Shown: one piece after another, positions 14,318 through 22,312 of the stretch
Numbering within the stretch: position 1 is the stretch's first letter
Layout of the letters: every line of letters begins with the position of its first letter
Source: an uncultured Anaerolineales bacterium
GTDB lineage: Bacteria; Chloroflexota; Anaerolineae; Anaerolineales; Villigracilaceae
DNA: 24,996 nucleotides
Reading direction: 5' to 3'
Assembly: GCA_937928015.1 (NCBI GenBank)
Contig: CALFXA010000260.1
Span: 1 to 24,996 of the forward strand
Translations under genes and position numbers: made by a program
The notes under the pieces: generated by a model
Databases searched by the model: none
Told to the model about the DNA's origin: nothing
Seen by the model: the letters and a program-made list of their open reading frames with translations, nothing else

Positions 14318-15532
14318 ATGAGCAATTCCTTCATGACTTCGCCCAGCCTGATGTTCACGTCAGAGTCTGTGACGGAAGGCCACCCCGACAAGATCTGCGA
14401 TCAGATCTCGGATGCCGTGCTGGACGCCTGTCTCGAACAGGATCCCCGCTCGCGCGTGGCCTGCGAAACCGCCACCAAGACCGGTTACGTCATGCTGCTG
14501 GGTGAGATCACGACCAATGCCCACATCAACTACGATGAACTGGTCCGCAAAACAGTGAACGAGATCGGCTACGACTCGAGCGAGAAGGGCTTCGACGGCA
14601 ATACCTGCGGCGTGCTGGTGGCGATCGCCAAGCAGTCGGGCGACATCGCCATGGGCGTCAACCAGGCGCTTGAGACCCGTGACGGTCACCACATAAGCGA
14701 TGCCGAGGTCGAATCCATCGGCGCGGGCGACCAGGGCATGATGTTCGGCTACGCCTGTAACGAAACCCCCACCCTGATGCCGATGCCCATCTACCTGGCG
14801 CACAAGCTCACCCGCAAACAGAGCGAATTGCGCAAGAGTGGCGCGATCAAGTGGTTGCGCCCGGATGCCAAGAGCCAGGTCACCATCGAGTATTCCAAGG
14901 GCCAGCCCAAGCGCATCGACACGGTGCTCATCTCCACCCAGCACGCGCCCGAGGTCTCGCAGAGCGAGATCACCGAGATCATCACCGAAGAACTCATCAT
15001 GAAGACCCTGCCCGAGAACCTCGTGGACAAGGACCTCAAGGTGTATGTCAACCCGACCGGGCGCTTCGTGGTCGGCGGGCCGATGGGCGATGCGGGCGTG
15101 ACCGGCCGCAAAATCATCGTCGACACTTACGGCGGCATGGGCCGTCACGGCGGCGGCGCCTTCTCGGGCAAGGACCCGACGAAGGTCGACCGCTCGGCTG
15201 CGTACGCCGCACGCTATGTGGCCAAGAATGTGGTAGCCGCCGGTCTGGCCGACCGCGTTGAGGTCCAGGTGGCCTATGCTATCGGCGTGGCGCACCCGCT
15301 CTCGGTCAACGTGGAGACCTTCGGCACCGCCAAGATCGCCGACGAGAAGATTGCTGCGCTGATAAACGAGCACTTCGACCTGCGTCCCGGTGCCATTATC
15401 CGTGACCTGGGCCTGCGCAAGCCGATCTATCGCAAGACGGCTGCCTACGGTCACTTCGGCCGCGACGACATCGAGTTCCCCTGGGAACGTACCGACAAGG
15501 CTGAAGCTCTGAAGAAGTCCGCTGGCCTGTAA
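14318..15532 (+). CDS. metK: S-adenosylmethionine synthetase
   Basis: 404-residue cytosolic enzyme that makes S-adenosylmethionine from methionine and ATP. Family signatures are plain: [16 protein letters not shown] near the start with the catalytic His22, [16 protein letters not shown] in the middle, and [16 protein letters not shown] near residue 278 onward. The length is normal for bacterial MetK and no residue looks damaged. The open frame continues up to a TTG at 14264, but that lies inside the riboswitch terminator; ATG 14318, preceded by AAGGAG at 14301-14306 (12 bases before), is the sensible start. It is controlled by the SAM-I riboswitch just upstream, so its product represses its own synthesis. 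It is monocistronic and followed by hairpins. Confidence 0.98.
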   Translation: MSNSFMTSPSLMFTSESVTEGHPDKICDQISDAVLDACLEQDPRSRVACETATKTGYVMLLGEITTNAHINYDELVRKTVNEIGYDSSEKGFDGNTCGVLVAIAKQSGDIAMGVNQALETRDGHHISDAEVESIGAGDQGMMFGYACNETPTLMPMPIYLAHKLTRKQSELRKSGAIKWLRPDAKSQVTIEYSKGQPKRIDTVLISTQHAPEVSQSEITEIITEELIMKTLPENLVDKDLKVYVNPTGRFVVGGPMGDAGVTGRKIIVDTYGGMGRHGGGAFSGKDPTKVDRSAAYAARYVAKNVVAAGLADRVEVQVAYAIGVAHPLSVNVETFGTAKIADEKIAALINEHFDLRPGAIIRDLGLRKPIYRKTAAYGHFGRDDIEFPWERTDKAEALKKSAGL

Positions 15533-15549
15533 CAGATCAAAGATCCACG

Positions 15550-15576
15550 AATGCCCCTGGAAATTCCAGGGGCATT
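15550..15576 (+). terminator. Probable terminator of metK
   Basis: Perfect 11-bp stem AATGCCCCTGG (15550-15560) with CCAGGGGCATT (15566-15576) and a 5-base loop, but only a weak T tract after it. A second hairpin (ACCGCCC at 15608-15614 with GGGCGGT at 15623-15629) lies downstream. The remaining gap to 15674 holds a weak candidate promoter, TTGGTT then TAAAAT at 15652-15657. Confidence 0.65.
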
Positions 15577-15674
15577 TCCATACTTCTAAATTCCAACAAA
15601 CTCTGAAACCGCCCTGTCTCAGGGGCGGTATTGGTTAAGTTCTTGTAATGGTAAAATAAAAATCCCGTAACGCC

Positions 15675-16673
15675 ATGTTCATCGACCTCTTCCCGCCTCT
15701 CCTCTGGTCCATCCTGCTCACCCTGGCGGTGGTCCCCATAGCCACCAAACTCGCCGTTCGTTTTCAGTTGATCGACCGTCCCAACAGTGCGCCGCACAAG
15801 GTGCATCAGTTTCCCGTCCCCAAGTCGGGGGGAATCGCGCTCAGCGTGGTGCTGTTTATTTTGGTGCTTGCGAGTGGCAACGCTGCCAACTCCGAGATCC
15901 GCGGCATCCTGCTTTCGTCGCTCATCATCATCATCTTCGGACTGTGGGATGATGCCAGACGACTCTCCGCGCGCTGGAAATTACTGGGACAAGTGCTGGC
16001 CACGGGCGTGTTGATCTGGCAGGGCGTGTACATTCGCTTCACAGGCCTGTCCATCCCCAACATGCTGCTGACCGCGTTTTGGATGATCGGTATCACCAAC
16101 GCCTTCAACCTGGTGGACAGTATGGACGGGCTTGCGCCTGGACTGGCAGGCATCGCCTCGGCCTTCTTCATGCTGGTCACGCTCGACGCGAGACAGGACG
16201 CGCTTGCTTACTTGAGCGCGGTACTGTTGGGAAGTTCGATTGCCATTATTTATTACAACCTAAACCCTGCGAAGATCTTTCTCGGCGACCTCGGGGCACA
16301 ATTCCTTGGCTTCGTGTTGGCTGCACTGGCCATTGCCTACACCCCGCCCGGGCTGCCACAGCCTTCTTCGTGGTTCGTGCCGATCCTGTTGCTAGGTGTG
16401 CCCATCTTCGATACCACGCTGGTTTTTTTCTCGCGCCTGAGACGCGGCAAAGCTGTCCACGAGGCGGGACTGGACCACAGCTATCACCGTCTGGTCAAGT
16501 TGGGAATCCCACCCTCGCGCGCGGTCTTCACCCTGCACCTGGCAGCCATTATCTTGGGCTGTCTGGCTTTTCTCGCTTTGTCGCAGCCGCCGCTATTGGC
16601 AAACACGCTGTTTGGGCTGGCCCTGTTGATTGGGCTTATCGCCCTGATCTGGCTCGACCGCAAGGTCGCTTAG
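15675..16673 (+). CDS. Polyprenyl-phosphate sugar-1-phosphate transferase (WecA/MraY family)
   Basis: 332-residue multi-spanning membrane enzyme of the MraY/WecA/TagO family (GT4-type in older naming). It transfers a sugar-1-phosphate, usually GlcNAc-1-P, from its UDP form to undecaprenyl phosphate, starting a lipid-linked glycan. Diagnostic motifs are WDD (91-93), NAFNLVDSMDGL with Asn145, Asp148 and Asp151, FLGD (202-205), PIFDTT with Asp246, and the histidine-rich cytosolic loop VHEAGLDHSYHRL (261-273). Peptidoglycan MraY would have a different motif set and genomic context, so a WecA/TagO-like role is preferred. It heads a four-gene glycan operon with three-base spacings and small overlaps. 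Which sugar is used cannot be read from the sequence. Confidence 0.9.
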   Translation: MFIDLFPPLLWSILLTLAVVPIATKLAVRFQLIDRPNSAPHKVHQFPVPKSGGIALSVVLFILVLASGNAANSEIRGILLSSLIIIIFGLWDDARRLSARWKLLGQVLATGVLIWQGVYIRFTGLSIPNMLLTAFWMIGITNAFNLVDSMDGLAPGLAGIASAFFMLVTLDARQDALAYLSAVLLGSSIAIIYYNLNPAKIFLGDLGAQFLGFVLAALAIAYTPPGLPQPSSWFVPILLLGVPIFDTTLVFFSRLRRGKAVHEAGLDHSYHRLVKLGIPPSRAVFTLHLAAIILGCLAFLALSQPPLLANTLFGLALLIGLIALIWLDRKVA

Positions 16674-16676
16674 CGG

Positions 16677-17684
16677 ATGTCCGAACCTTTTTTCTCGGTC
16701 ATCCTGGTCTCGTGGAACAGTGGAAAATATTTATCGCGTTGCCTCGACAGCCTGGACGAGCAAACCTTTCGCGACTTTGAGGTGGTCATCATCGACAATG
16801 GCTCGACCGATGGTTCGCTGAATGACATCATCGAGAAGTATCCGCGTTTGAAATTTCGGATCAGAGAATTGGGGAGCAACTATGGCTTTTCCGTCGCAAA
16901 CAATATGGGCGTACAAATCGCCCGTGGACCCTGGGTTGCCCTGCTAAACACTGACGCCTTCCCCGCGCCTGACTGGCTGGGTACGCTCGCCCAGGCGATT
17001 ACCCGTTTTGGAAATCGATGTGTGTACGCCTCGCGCCAGGTCCAGGCGGACCTGCCCACCCTGCTCGACGGCGAAGGCGACGTATATCATGTCAGTGGAT
17101 TGGGCTGGCGCGGACATTACAATTATCCCGTTTATGAAGCCAGTGGACCCTTCCGCGTGTTCAGCGCTTGTGGGGCGACCGCACTATTCCCGCGCGCGGA
17201 CTTCCTCGCCGTGGGCGGCTTCGACGAAGATTATTTCGCCTATCACGAAGATGTGGACCTGGGTTTCCGCCTGCGCCTGCGAGGGTTGGACTGCATGATG
17301 ATCCCACAGGCGGTTGTGCATCACATCGGCTCGGCCAGTTCGGGCAAAGCCAGCGACTTTGCCGTCTATCACGGACATCGCAATCTGGTGTGGACCTTCT
17401 TCAAGGATATGCCCGCGCCGTTGTTCTGGCTGTACCTACCCTTGCATCTCGCTATGAACCTGATCTTCATCCTGTACTTCGCTGCCCAGGGCCGCGGACG
17501 CGTGATCCTGCGCGCCAAGTGGCACGCACTGCGCGGGCTGCCATCCATGCTGCGAAAACGGAAGCAGGCCCAGGGTCCAGGAAAAGTGGGCGACATCCAT
17601 GCGGCGATGGAACGAAACTGGCTGGCTCCCCTGCTCACATCCCGTGAACGTAAAAAATACCTCAAGGCCAAAGGTGTCTCGTGA
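16677..17684 (+). CDS. Family 2 glycosyltransferase (first)
   Basis: 335-residue inverting GT-A glycosyltransferase. Visible elements: FSVILVSWNSGKYL at the start, VVIIDNGSTDGS (37-47), the metal-binding NTD motif with Asp93 in ALLNTDA, and the catalytic Glu/Asp in YFAYHEDVDLGFR near residues 186-198. This set is typical of rhamnosyl- and related transferases. A hydrophobic stretch at about 248-270 and a basic C-terminus suggest peripheral association with the inner membrane face. The ATG starts 3 bases after the preceding stop, and its stop overlaps the next start (GTGA). Donor sugar unknown. Confidence 0.9.
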   Translation: MSEPFFSVILVSWNSGKYLSRCLDSLDEQTFRDFEVVIIDNGSTDGSLNDIIEKYPRLKFRIRELGSNYGFSVANNMGVQIARGPWVALLNTDAFPAPDWLGTLAQAITRFGNRCVYASRQVQADLPTLLDGEGDVYHVSGLGWRGHYNYPVYEASGPFRVFSACGATALFPRADFLAVGGFDEDYFAYHEDVDLGFRLRLRGLDCMMIPQAVVHHIGSASSGKASDFAVYHGHRNLVWTFFKDMPAPLFWLYLPLHLAMNLIFILYFAAQGRGRVILRAKWHALRGLPSMLRKRKQAQGPGKVGDIHAAMERNWLAPLLTSRERKKYLKAKGVS

Positions 17685-18571
17685 AGGAACTCAGCGTCTG
17701 TATCGTCACATTGGAGGGACGGGACAAGGTCCTGGCATGTCTTGAGTCGCTGTTTGCGAAAACACACCTCGACATGCATGTGGTCGTGGTCGATAACGCC
17801 TCTGAGGACGGAACGCCCGAAGCCATCGCAGAGCACTTCCCGCAGGTGCAGTTGATTCGCAACAGCGAGAATGTCGGTTACGGGAAGGCGGTCAATCAGG
17901 GATTGCAGGCTGGGCAGGCGCGCTACCACGTGCTGCTCAACCCCGATGCCACGCTGGACAACAATGCGCTGGAGTTGCTGCTCGATCTCATGGAGGCCAA
18001 CCCGCAGGCGGGCATTGCCTCGCCGCGCGTGCTCAACAGCGATGGCTCGCTTCAATATCAATGCCGACGCGGCGAGGCGCGGCCGGGCGAAGTCTTCGCC
18101 TATTTCCTCGGCCTGTCGCGGCTGTTCCCCAAGGACCCGCGTTTCTCGGGTTATTTGATGACCTATCTCGACAATGAGGTGGTCAACGAGGTCAAAGCGG
18201 TCTCGGGCTCGTGCATGATGATTCGGCGCGAGGTCATCGATCAGATCGGGGTGCTCGACGAGCGTTACTTCGCCTATCAAGAGGATGCCGATTATTGCTT
18301 CACTGCACGCAAAGCGGGCTGGAAGGTTTATTATGTTCCCGAGCCGCGCATCATCCATCTCGGCGGACGCGGCGGTTCGCGCAAGCGTCCCTACTTTGCC
18401 ATCTATCAGTGGCATCGTTCCTACTATCTTTACTACCGCAAGAACCTGATGCGCGACTACCCGTTCTGGTTCCATCCCTTTTATTATTTCGTCATGCTGA
18501 TTAAACTTGGGGTCAGCCTGCTCGGCGCTTTACTCAGTCCCGAAAAAGTGGTCGGGACGAAAAAGCCCTAA
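17681..18571 (+). CDS. Family 2 glycosyltransferase (second)
   Basis: 296-residue GT-A glycosyltransferase, related to its upstream neighbour. It has the fold's LSVCIVTLEGRDKV start, VVVVDNASEDGT (34-45), NPDA with Asp89, and YFAYQEDADYCF around residues 195-206. A hydrophobic segment at about 262-285 near the C-terminus may tether it to the membrane. It begins at a GTG (17681) that overlaps the preceding stop by sharing TGA, which indicates translational coupling; the only ATG candidates are well inside the domain. Likely adds the next sugar of a lipid-linked oligosaccharide, with the rhamnosyltransferase-like family as the closest guess. Confidence 0.9.
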   Translation: MKELSVCIVTLEGRDKVLACLESLFAKTHLDMHVVVVDNASEDGTPEAIAEHFPQVQLIRNSENVGYGKAVNQGLQAGQARYHVLLNPDATLDNNALELLLDLMEANPQAGIASPRVLNSDGSLQYQCRRGEARPGEVFAYFLGLSRLFPKDPRFSGYLMTYLDNEVVNEVKAVSGSCMMIRREVIDQIGVLDERYFAYQEDADYCFTARKAGWKVYYVPEPRIIHLGGRGGSRKRPYFAIYQWHRSYYLYYRKNLMRDYPFWFHPFYYFVMLIKLGVSLLGALLSPEKVVGTKKP

Positions 18572-18574
18572 CTC

Positions 18575-21145
18575 ATGACCCTCTCCCCTTCTGCGAATTC
18601 CCCCTGGAAACAACCCCGCGTCGTCCTGTCCCTCTCGGGGCTGGTGGCGGGGACTTGGTTGTTGTTCGCCGCGTACGCGATGGCGTCCGCCGCCTCTGAC
18701 CCTGGCAGATTCTTGCGCGGCCTCTCGAACGAGGCGTGGATCGTGTGTTCCACTTCAACGCTGACGGGACTCGCGCTGCTGCTCTTCGGATTCCTGGTTT
18801 GGCGGAATCCCGCCTGGGCCGAGGCGTGCCGGGCACTGATCTCCACCCGAGGGATGCGCAGGTTCAGCCTTGGATTTTTCGCACTCAGTGCGATGTTTGC
18901 TTGTATCCCCGCATATCGCTTCCAAAGGGCGCAAGCCTATATCGAACGGCTCAGTCCGCTCACCGTCTGGCTGGTCTTCTTCAGCGGATTACTCCTGCTG
19001 CTGACCCTGCTGGCCCATTTCGAGTACCAGCCCGAGAGCGCGAAGCAGGCATTCCGTTCGCGCAAAACGGCATTGCTCCTGACGGCCGCCATGATCATCG
19101 CATCGCTGGGACTGTGGGTCGCATACAAGGGAATATCTGTCCAATACCCAGAATACCGCTACGCGGCAGGCGTGCCCGTGCTGGGATGGCAGATCCTGTT
19201 GGCACTGTTGGCGGCGCTGACCTTCGCCTGGGCCGAGCCGAAGCTCACCCGCATCAAACGCCTGGACTTGTGGCTGCCCGCCGTTATCTGGATTCTGGCC
19301 GCCCTGTTTTGGGTCCTCAAACCGACCCCGCCCAGCTACTTCAACCCGGGTCCCTACGCTCCCAACCAGGAATACTATCCCTTCTCGGATGCGTCCTTAT
19401 TCGACATGGGCAGCCAGTATCTATTGATCGGCGAGGGACTGTTCGGGCATGTCCCGTTCGAGCGTCCGCTTTACATGCAGGTTCTGGTGTTTCTGCACAT
19501 GCTGGCCGGTCAGAATTACGTGGACGTGGCCAACCTGCAAGCCGCCTTGCTGGCCGCCTTCGTCATGTTCGTATACCTGATCGGCAAAGAACTCTCAGGC
19601 CGTCCGCTGGGACTCGGGCTGGCAATCCTGATGACGATGCGCGGGGTCAACGGAATTTACAGTGCCGCCTTCACCGACCTGGCCAGCCCCAAGCAATTCC
19701 TCACCGACTTCCCCACCGCGTTGGGCATGGCCCTGCTCACCTGGCTGACCGTCAAATGGCTTAAACGCCCGACCGAGAATCGCCTCTATGTCTTCTGGGC
19801 GGGCGGACTCGTGGCACTGCTGTCTCTTACGCGCACCAACGCTCTATTCGCCCTCGGGCCGATCCTTTTACTCCTGTGGATTCTCTATCGGCGCAGACTC
19901 CGCACCGCCTTTGGGCTGACGGTCATCCTGGGTGCGATGCTCGTCGCCAGCCTGTACCCGTGGGGCCTTTCGAGCAACACTTCCATCCTGGAGATGTATT
20001 ACGTCAAGATTCGCGAAGTGTTGCGGGTACGATACCAGAGCCAATTCAACGAACCCGGGCTGTCCAAGACCGCGTCTTTGGCGCCAATGCCTCGCACCGA
20101 AATCGCCCCGCTCGGGCCTGATCTCATCGTGCAGGGCATGACCAACAACCTGCTGACGTCCTTTCTGTGCCTGCCTGCCTCGCCCCAATGGTACGACTTG
20201 CGGACCCTGCTCAAGGGTGCCTATCCTTACTGGGACCGCACCTGGGACCGAACCTTCCCCGCGCCCGAAGCGGCCTTCCTCCTGATACAACTCGGAATCC
20301 TGTCCTTCGGCGTAGGCATGGCCTGGAAGCGGGCGCGCCTGGCGGGTCTGGTCCCACTGCTGATGTTCCTCGCCTACCACCTCTCCAACACCCTCGGACG
20401 CACCTCGGGCGGACGCTACGTCGTCCCCGTGGACTGGGTTGTGCTGGTGTATTATCTGCTCGGCCTGGTCGAGATTGTGATCTGGGTCCGCGCCGCCTTC
20501 ACCCGCGGACTTCCCGTCGAGGGGTCCCTGCCCGCCCTGCCCGTGGACGAGTTCCGCTGGCCCGCATCCGCGCCCTGGAGGGTGGCGGGCATCCTCGGTC
20601 TGTTCGCTGTGATCGGCCTCAGCCCCACCTGGACCGAGGCGTTGTATCCGCCTCGATATACCGAAGAAAACCGAACCGCTGCGCTGGCCTCGCTGGAAGA
20701 ATCAGGCCTGTTCCAAAAAGCGGACTTCACCGCCGCCCAACTGGACGAGTTCATGCAGCAGCCCACCGCAATGGTGTCGTATGGGCGCGTCCTCTATCCG
20801 CGTTATTACAACAAGGAAAAAGGCGAACCCGACAACGCCTATCCGTATCGCACCCTGCCTTATCCGCGCCTGGCTTTCCGCTTGCTCACATCAGACAACA
20901 ATCTGGGCGTCCTCCTGCCCAAGCGAAGGGTCTCGACTTTCCCCAATGGCGCGGACGCAATCGTGATAGGCTGCGCAGGTGCAGAGGCGACACCCGGGAA
21001 TTTCTACATGGATGCGTTAGTCATCTTCCTGTTGGACGAGAATGGAAAGGCGCAGGTGTACCGACGCGTCCCGCCCGCACCGCTAACCTGCCCCGTGGCG
21101 CCCATCGTGTGCAACCCCGTCAGCGGATGCCAATCCGGAAACTAA
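18575..21145 (+). CDS. Large GT-C-like membrane glycosyltransferase (family 39-like)
   Basis: 856-residue membrane protein with roughly twelve to fourteen hydrophobic segments and a soluble C-terminal part of about 150 residues. The loop YPFSDASLFDMGSQYL places Asp272 and Asp277 where GT-C enzymes that use polyprenyl-phosphate sugars keep catalytic acids. Later, RTSGGRYVVPVDW resembles the Arg-rich loop before the final helices of the dolichol-phosphate-mannose:protein mannosyltransferase (GT39) group. The C-terminal end has Cys in CPVAPIVCNPVSGCQ, which could form disulfides outside the cell. It is the last gene of the glycan operon, starting 3 bases after the preceding stop, and probably transfers the finished sugar or one sugar onto a lipid or protein outside the membrane. 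An unrelated membrane protein with a similar loop cannot be excluded. Confidence 0.75.
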   Translation: MTLSPSANSPWKQPRVVLSLSGLVAGTWLLFAAYAMASAASDPGRFLRGLSNEAWIVCSTSTLTGLALLLFGFLVWRNPAWAEACRALISTRGMRRFSLGFFALSAMFACIPAYRFQRAQAYIERLSPLTVWLVFFSGLLLLLTLLAHFEYQPESAKQAFRSRKTALLLTAAMIIASLGLWVAYKGISVQYPEYRYAAGVPVLGWQILLALLAALTFAWAEPKLTRIKRLDLWLPAVIWILAALFWVLKPTPPSYFNPGPYAPNQEYYPFSDASLFDMGSQYLLIGEGLFGHVPFERPLYMQVLVFLHMLAGQNYVDVANLQAALLAAFVMFVYLIGKELSGRPLGLGLAILMTMRGVNGIYSAAFTDLASPKQFLTDFPTALGMALLTWLTVKWLKRPTENRLYVFWAGGLVALLSLTRTNALFALGPILLLLWILYRRRLRTAFGLTVILGAMLVASLYPWGLSSNTSILEMYYVKIREVLRVRYQSQFNEPGLSKTASLAPMPRTEIAPLGPDLIVQGMTNNLLTSFLCLPASPQWYDLRTLLKGAYPYWDRTWDRTFPAPEAAFLLIQLGILSFGVGMAWKRARLAGLVPLLMFLAYHLSNTLGRTSGGRYVVPVDWVVLVYYLLGLVEIVIWVRAAFTRGLPVEGSLPALPVDEFRWPASAPWRVAGILGLFAVIGLSPTWTEALYPPRYTEENRTAALASLEESGLFQKADFTAAQLDEFMQQPTAMVSYGRVLYPRYYNKEKGEPDNAYPYRTLPYPRLAFRLLTSDNNLGVLLPKRRVSTFPNGADAIVIGCAGAEATPGNFYMDALVIFLLDENGKAQVYRRVPPAPLTCPVAPIVCNPVSGCQSGN

Positions 21146-21178
21146 AAAAATCAGCGGCGGATTTTCATCCGCCGCTGA
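21144..21178 (-). terminator. Rho-independent terminator of the heme A synthase gene
   Basis: Perfect 12-bp stem TCAGCGGCGGAT (21151-21162) with ATCCGCCGCTGA (21167-21178) and a 4-base loop. On the minus strand it is followed by seven T residues (A run 21144-21150). It lies between two convergent genes and its stem also ends the glycan operon. Confidence 0.88.
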
Positions 21179-21186
21179 ACTTTACC

Positions 21187-22218
21187 TCAAGAGACCATTT
21201 CCGCACGCCGCGCGGCGTGGATGAAGTATAGGGTGGAAAGGAACAGCAGGATGGCCGTGGCCTGATGAAACAAAGCAATGCCGATCTGCACATTGAAAAG
21301 CACCACACTGATACCGAATAGAATCTGTACGACAATCAGCCCTACCAACACAAGGGCAGACTTCTGCACCTCGGCCTGCGCCTTGCCTGCTGCGAAGTAA
21401 GCCCACAACGCCATGACCAGTACCGCAAAGGCAAACCAGCGATGGACGAATGCCACTGTCTGCGGTGTCTCGACCAAATTCAGGGCCCACGGCTGGACCG
21501 CACTGAGCAGTCCCTTCGGGATAAGCTGACCGAACATCAGCGGCCAGGTATTGGAGACATGACCCGCCTTCAGTCCCGCCGTGAAGCCGCCCCAGGCGAT
21601 CTGAATCAGCAGAAGGATCAGCGACGCAACCGCCAATTTCCACGGCAGGGAGAATTTCGCGCGGCCTTGCGGGAATCCGCGCAGGTGGCCGATCGCCGTC
21701 CAGAAGCTGGAGCCAAGCAGGGTCAGCGCCAGGAAGAGGTGAACCGTCAGCAGGTAGTGACTCACCGCGGGGCGGCTCTCCAATCCACTGGCGACCATGA
21801 ACCATCCTGCAAAGGCCTGCGTGATGAACAGCATCCCCATGAAGAAATATATCCCGAACTCTTTCCACGGAATGCGTTTGGTGAAGAGGAAGAAGAATAC
21901 AGGGATGGCATAGATCAAGCCGATCAGGCGCGCCAGCAAACGGTGGAACCACTCGATGAAGAAAATGAATTTGTATTCGTCGAGCGTCATGCTCGAATTG
22001 ACTTGAATGAACTCGGGCGTCTGCTGGTACTTGAGGAACTCATCCTGCCAGGCCTGCTGGCTGAGCGGCGGCAGCGCCCCGCTGATCGGATTCCACTCGG
22101 TGATCGACAGGCCGGAGCGCGTCAGGCGGGTATAGCCGCCCCACACCACCAGGAAGGCCACCGAAAAGGCAAAAAGAAAGAGCCAGGTCATCACGGCTCG
22201 GTTCTGGGTTTTGGGCAT
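21187..22218 (-). CDS. ctaA: Heme A synthase, COX15 type
   Basis: 343-residue membrane enzyme that oxidises heme O to heme A for aa3-type cytochrome oxidase. It has about eight membrane helices. Heme-linked histidines fit His92 in EWFHRLLAR, His154/His160 in VSHYLLTVHLF, His259 in FVHRW and His318 in LFHQATA. The GGYTRLTRSGLSITEWNP start (27-44), NTWPLM (223-228) and the LFHQ end point to the mitochondrial/proteobacterial-type COX15 rather than the Bacillus type: the protein contains no cysteine, so the Cys pair of Bacillus-type CtaA is absent. ATG 22218, with GGAG 6 bases upstream, is preferred over a TTG at 22248. A TATAAT lies at 22253-22258. No cytochrome oxidase or heme O synthase gene is adjacent in this window. 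Confidence 0.92.
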   Translation of the reverse strand: MPKTQNRAVMTWLFLFAFSVAFLVVWGGYTRLTRSGLSITEWNPISGALPPLSQQAWQDEFLKYQQTPEFIQVNSSMTLDEYKFIFFIEWFHRLLARLIGLIYAIPVFFFLFTKRIPWKEFGIYFFMGMLFITQAFAGWFMVASGLESRPAVSHYLLTVHLFLALTLLGSSFWTAIGHLRGFPQGRAKFSLPWKLAVASLILLLIQIAWGGFTAGLKAGHVSNTWPLMFGQLIPKGLLSAVQPWALNLVETPQTVAFVHRWFAFAVLVMALWAYFAAGKAQAEVQKSALVLVGLIVVQILFGISVVLFNVQIGIALFHQATAILLFLSTLYFIHAARRAEMVS

Positions 22219-22252
22219 GTTTTTCTCCGTTGATTCGTGTTGGACCAAACGG

Positions 22253-22258
22253 ATTATA
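22253..22258 (-). promoter_or_regulatory. -10 box of the heme A synthase gene
   Basis: Minus-strand TATAAT 34 bases before the ATG at 22218. No convincing -35 box could be set at 17 bases; the terminator of the upstream TPR gene lies just before it, so this gene probably has its own promoter. Confidence 0.4.
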
Positions 22259-22277
22259 CGCAGTTTAGTGAGAAGAA

Positions 22278-22304
22278 AATGAAAAGTCCCCGTTGACCGG
22301 GGAC
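22278..22304 (-). terminator. Terminator of the TPR-protein gene
   Basis: Minus-strand stem, 22298-22304 with 22286-22292 (GTCCCCG/CGGGGAC), has a 5-base loop and is followed by TTTTCATTTTC. It separates the TPR gene from heme A synthase. Confidence 0.75.
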
Positions 22305-22312
22305 CTTTATCT

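Noticed and set aside
14360..15454. 364-codon minus-strand frame
   Set aside because: Antisense to metK, whose conservation explains the open frame.
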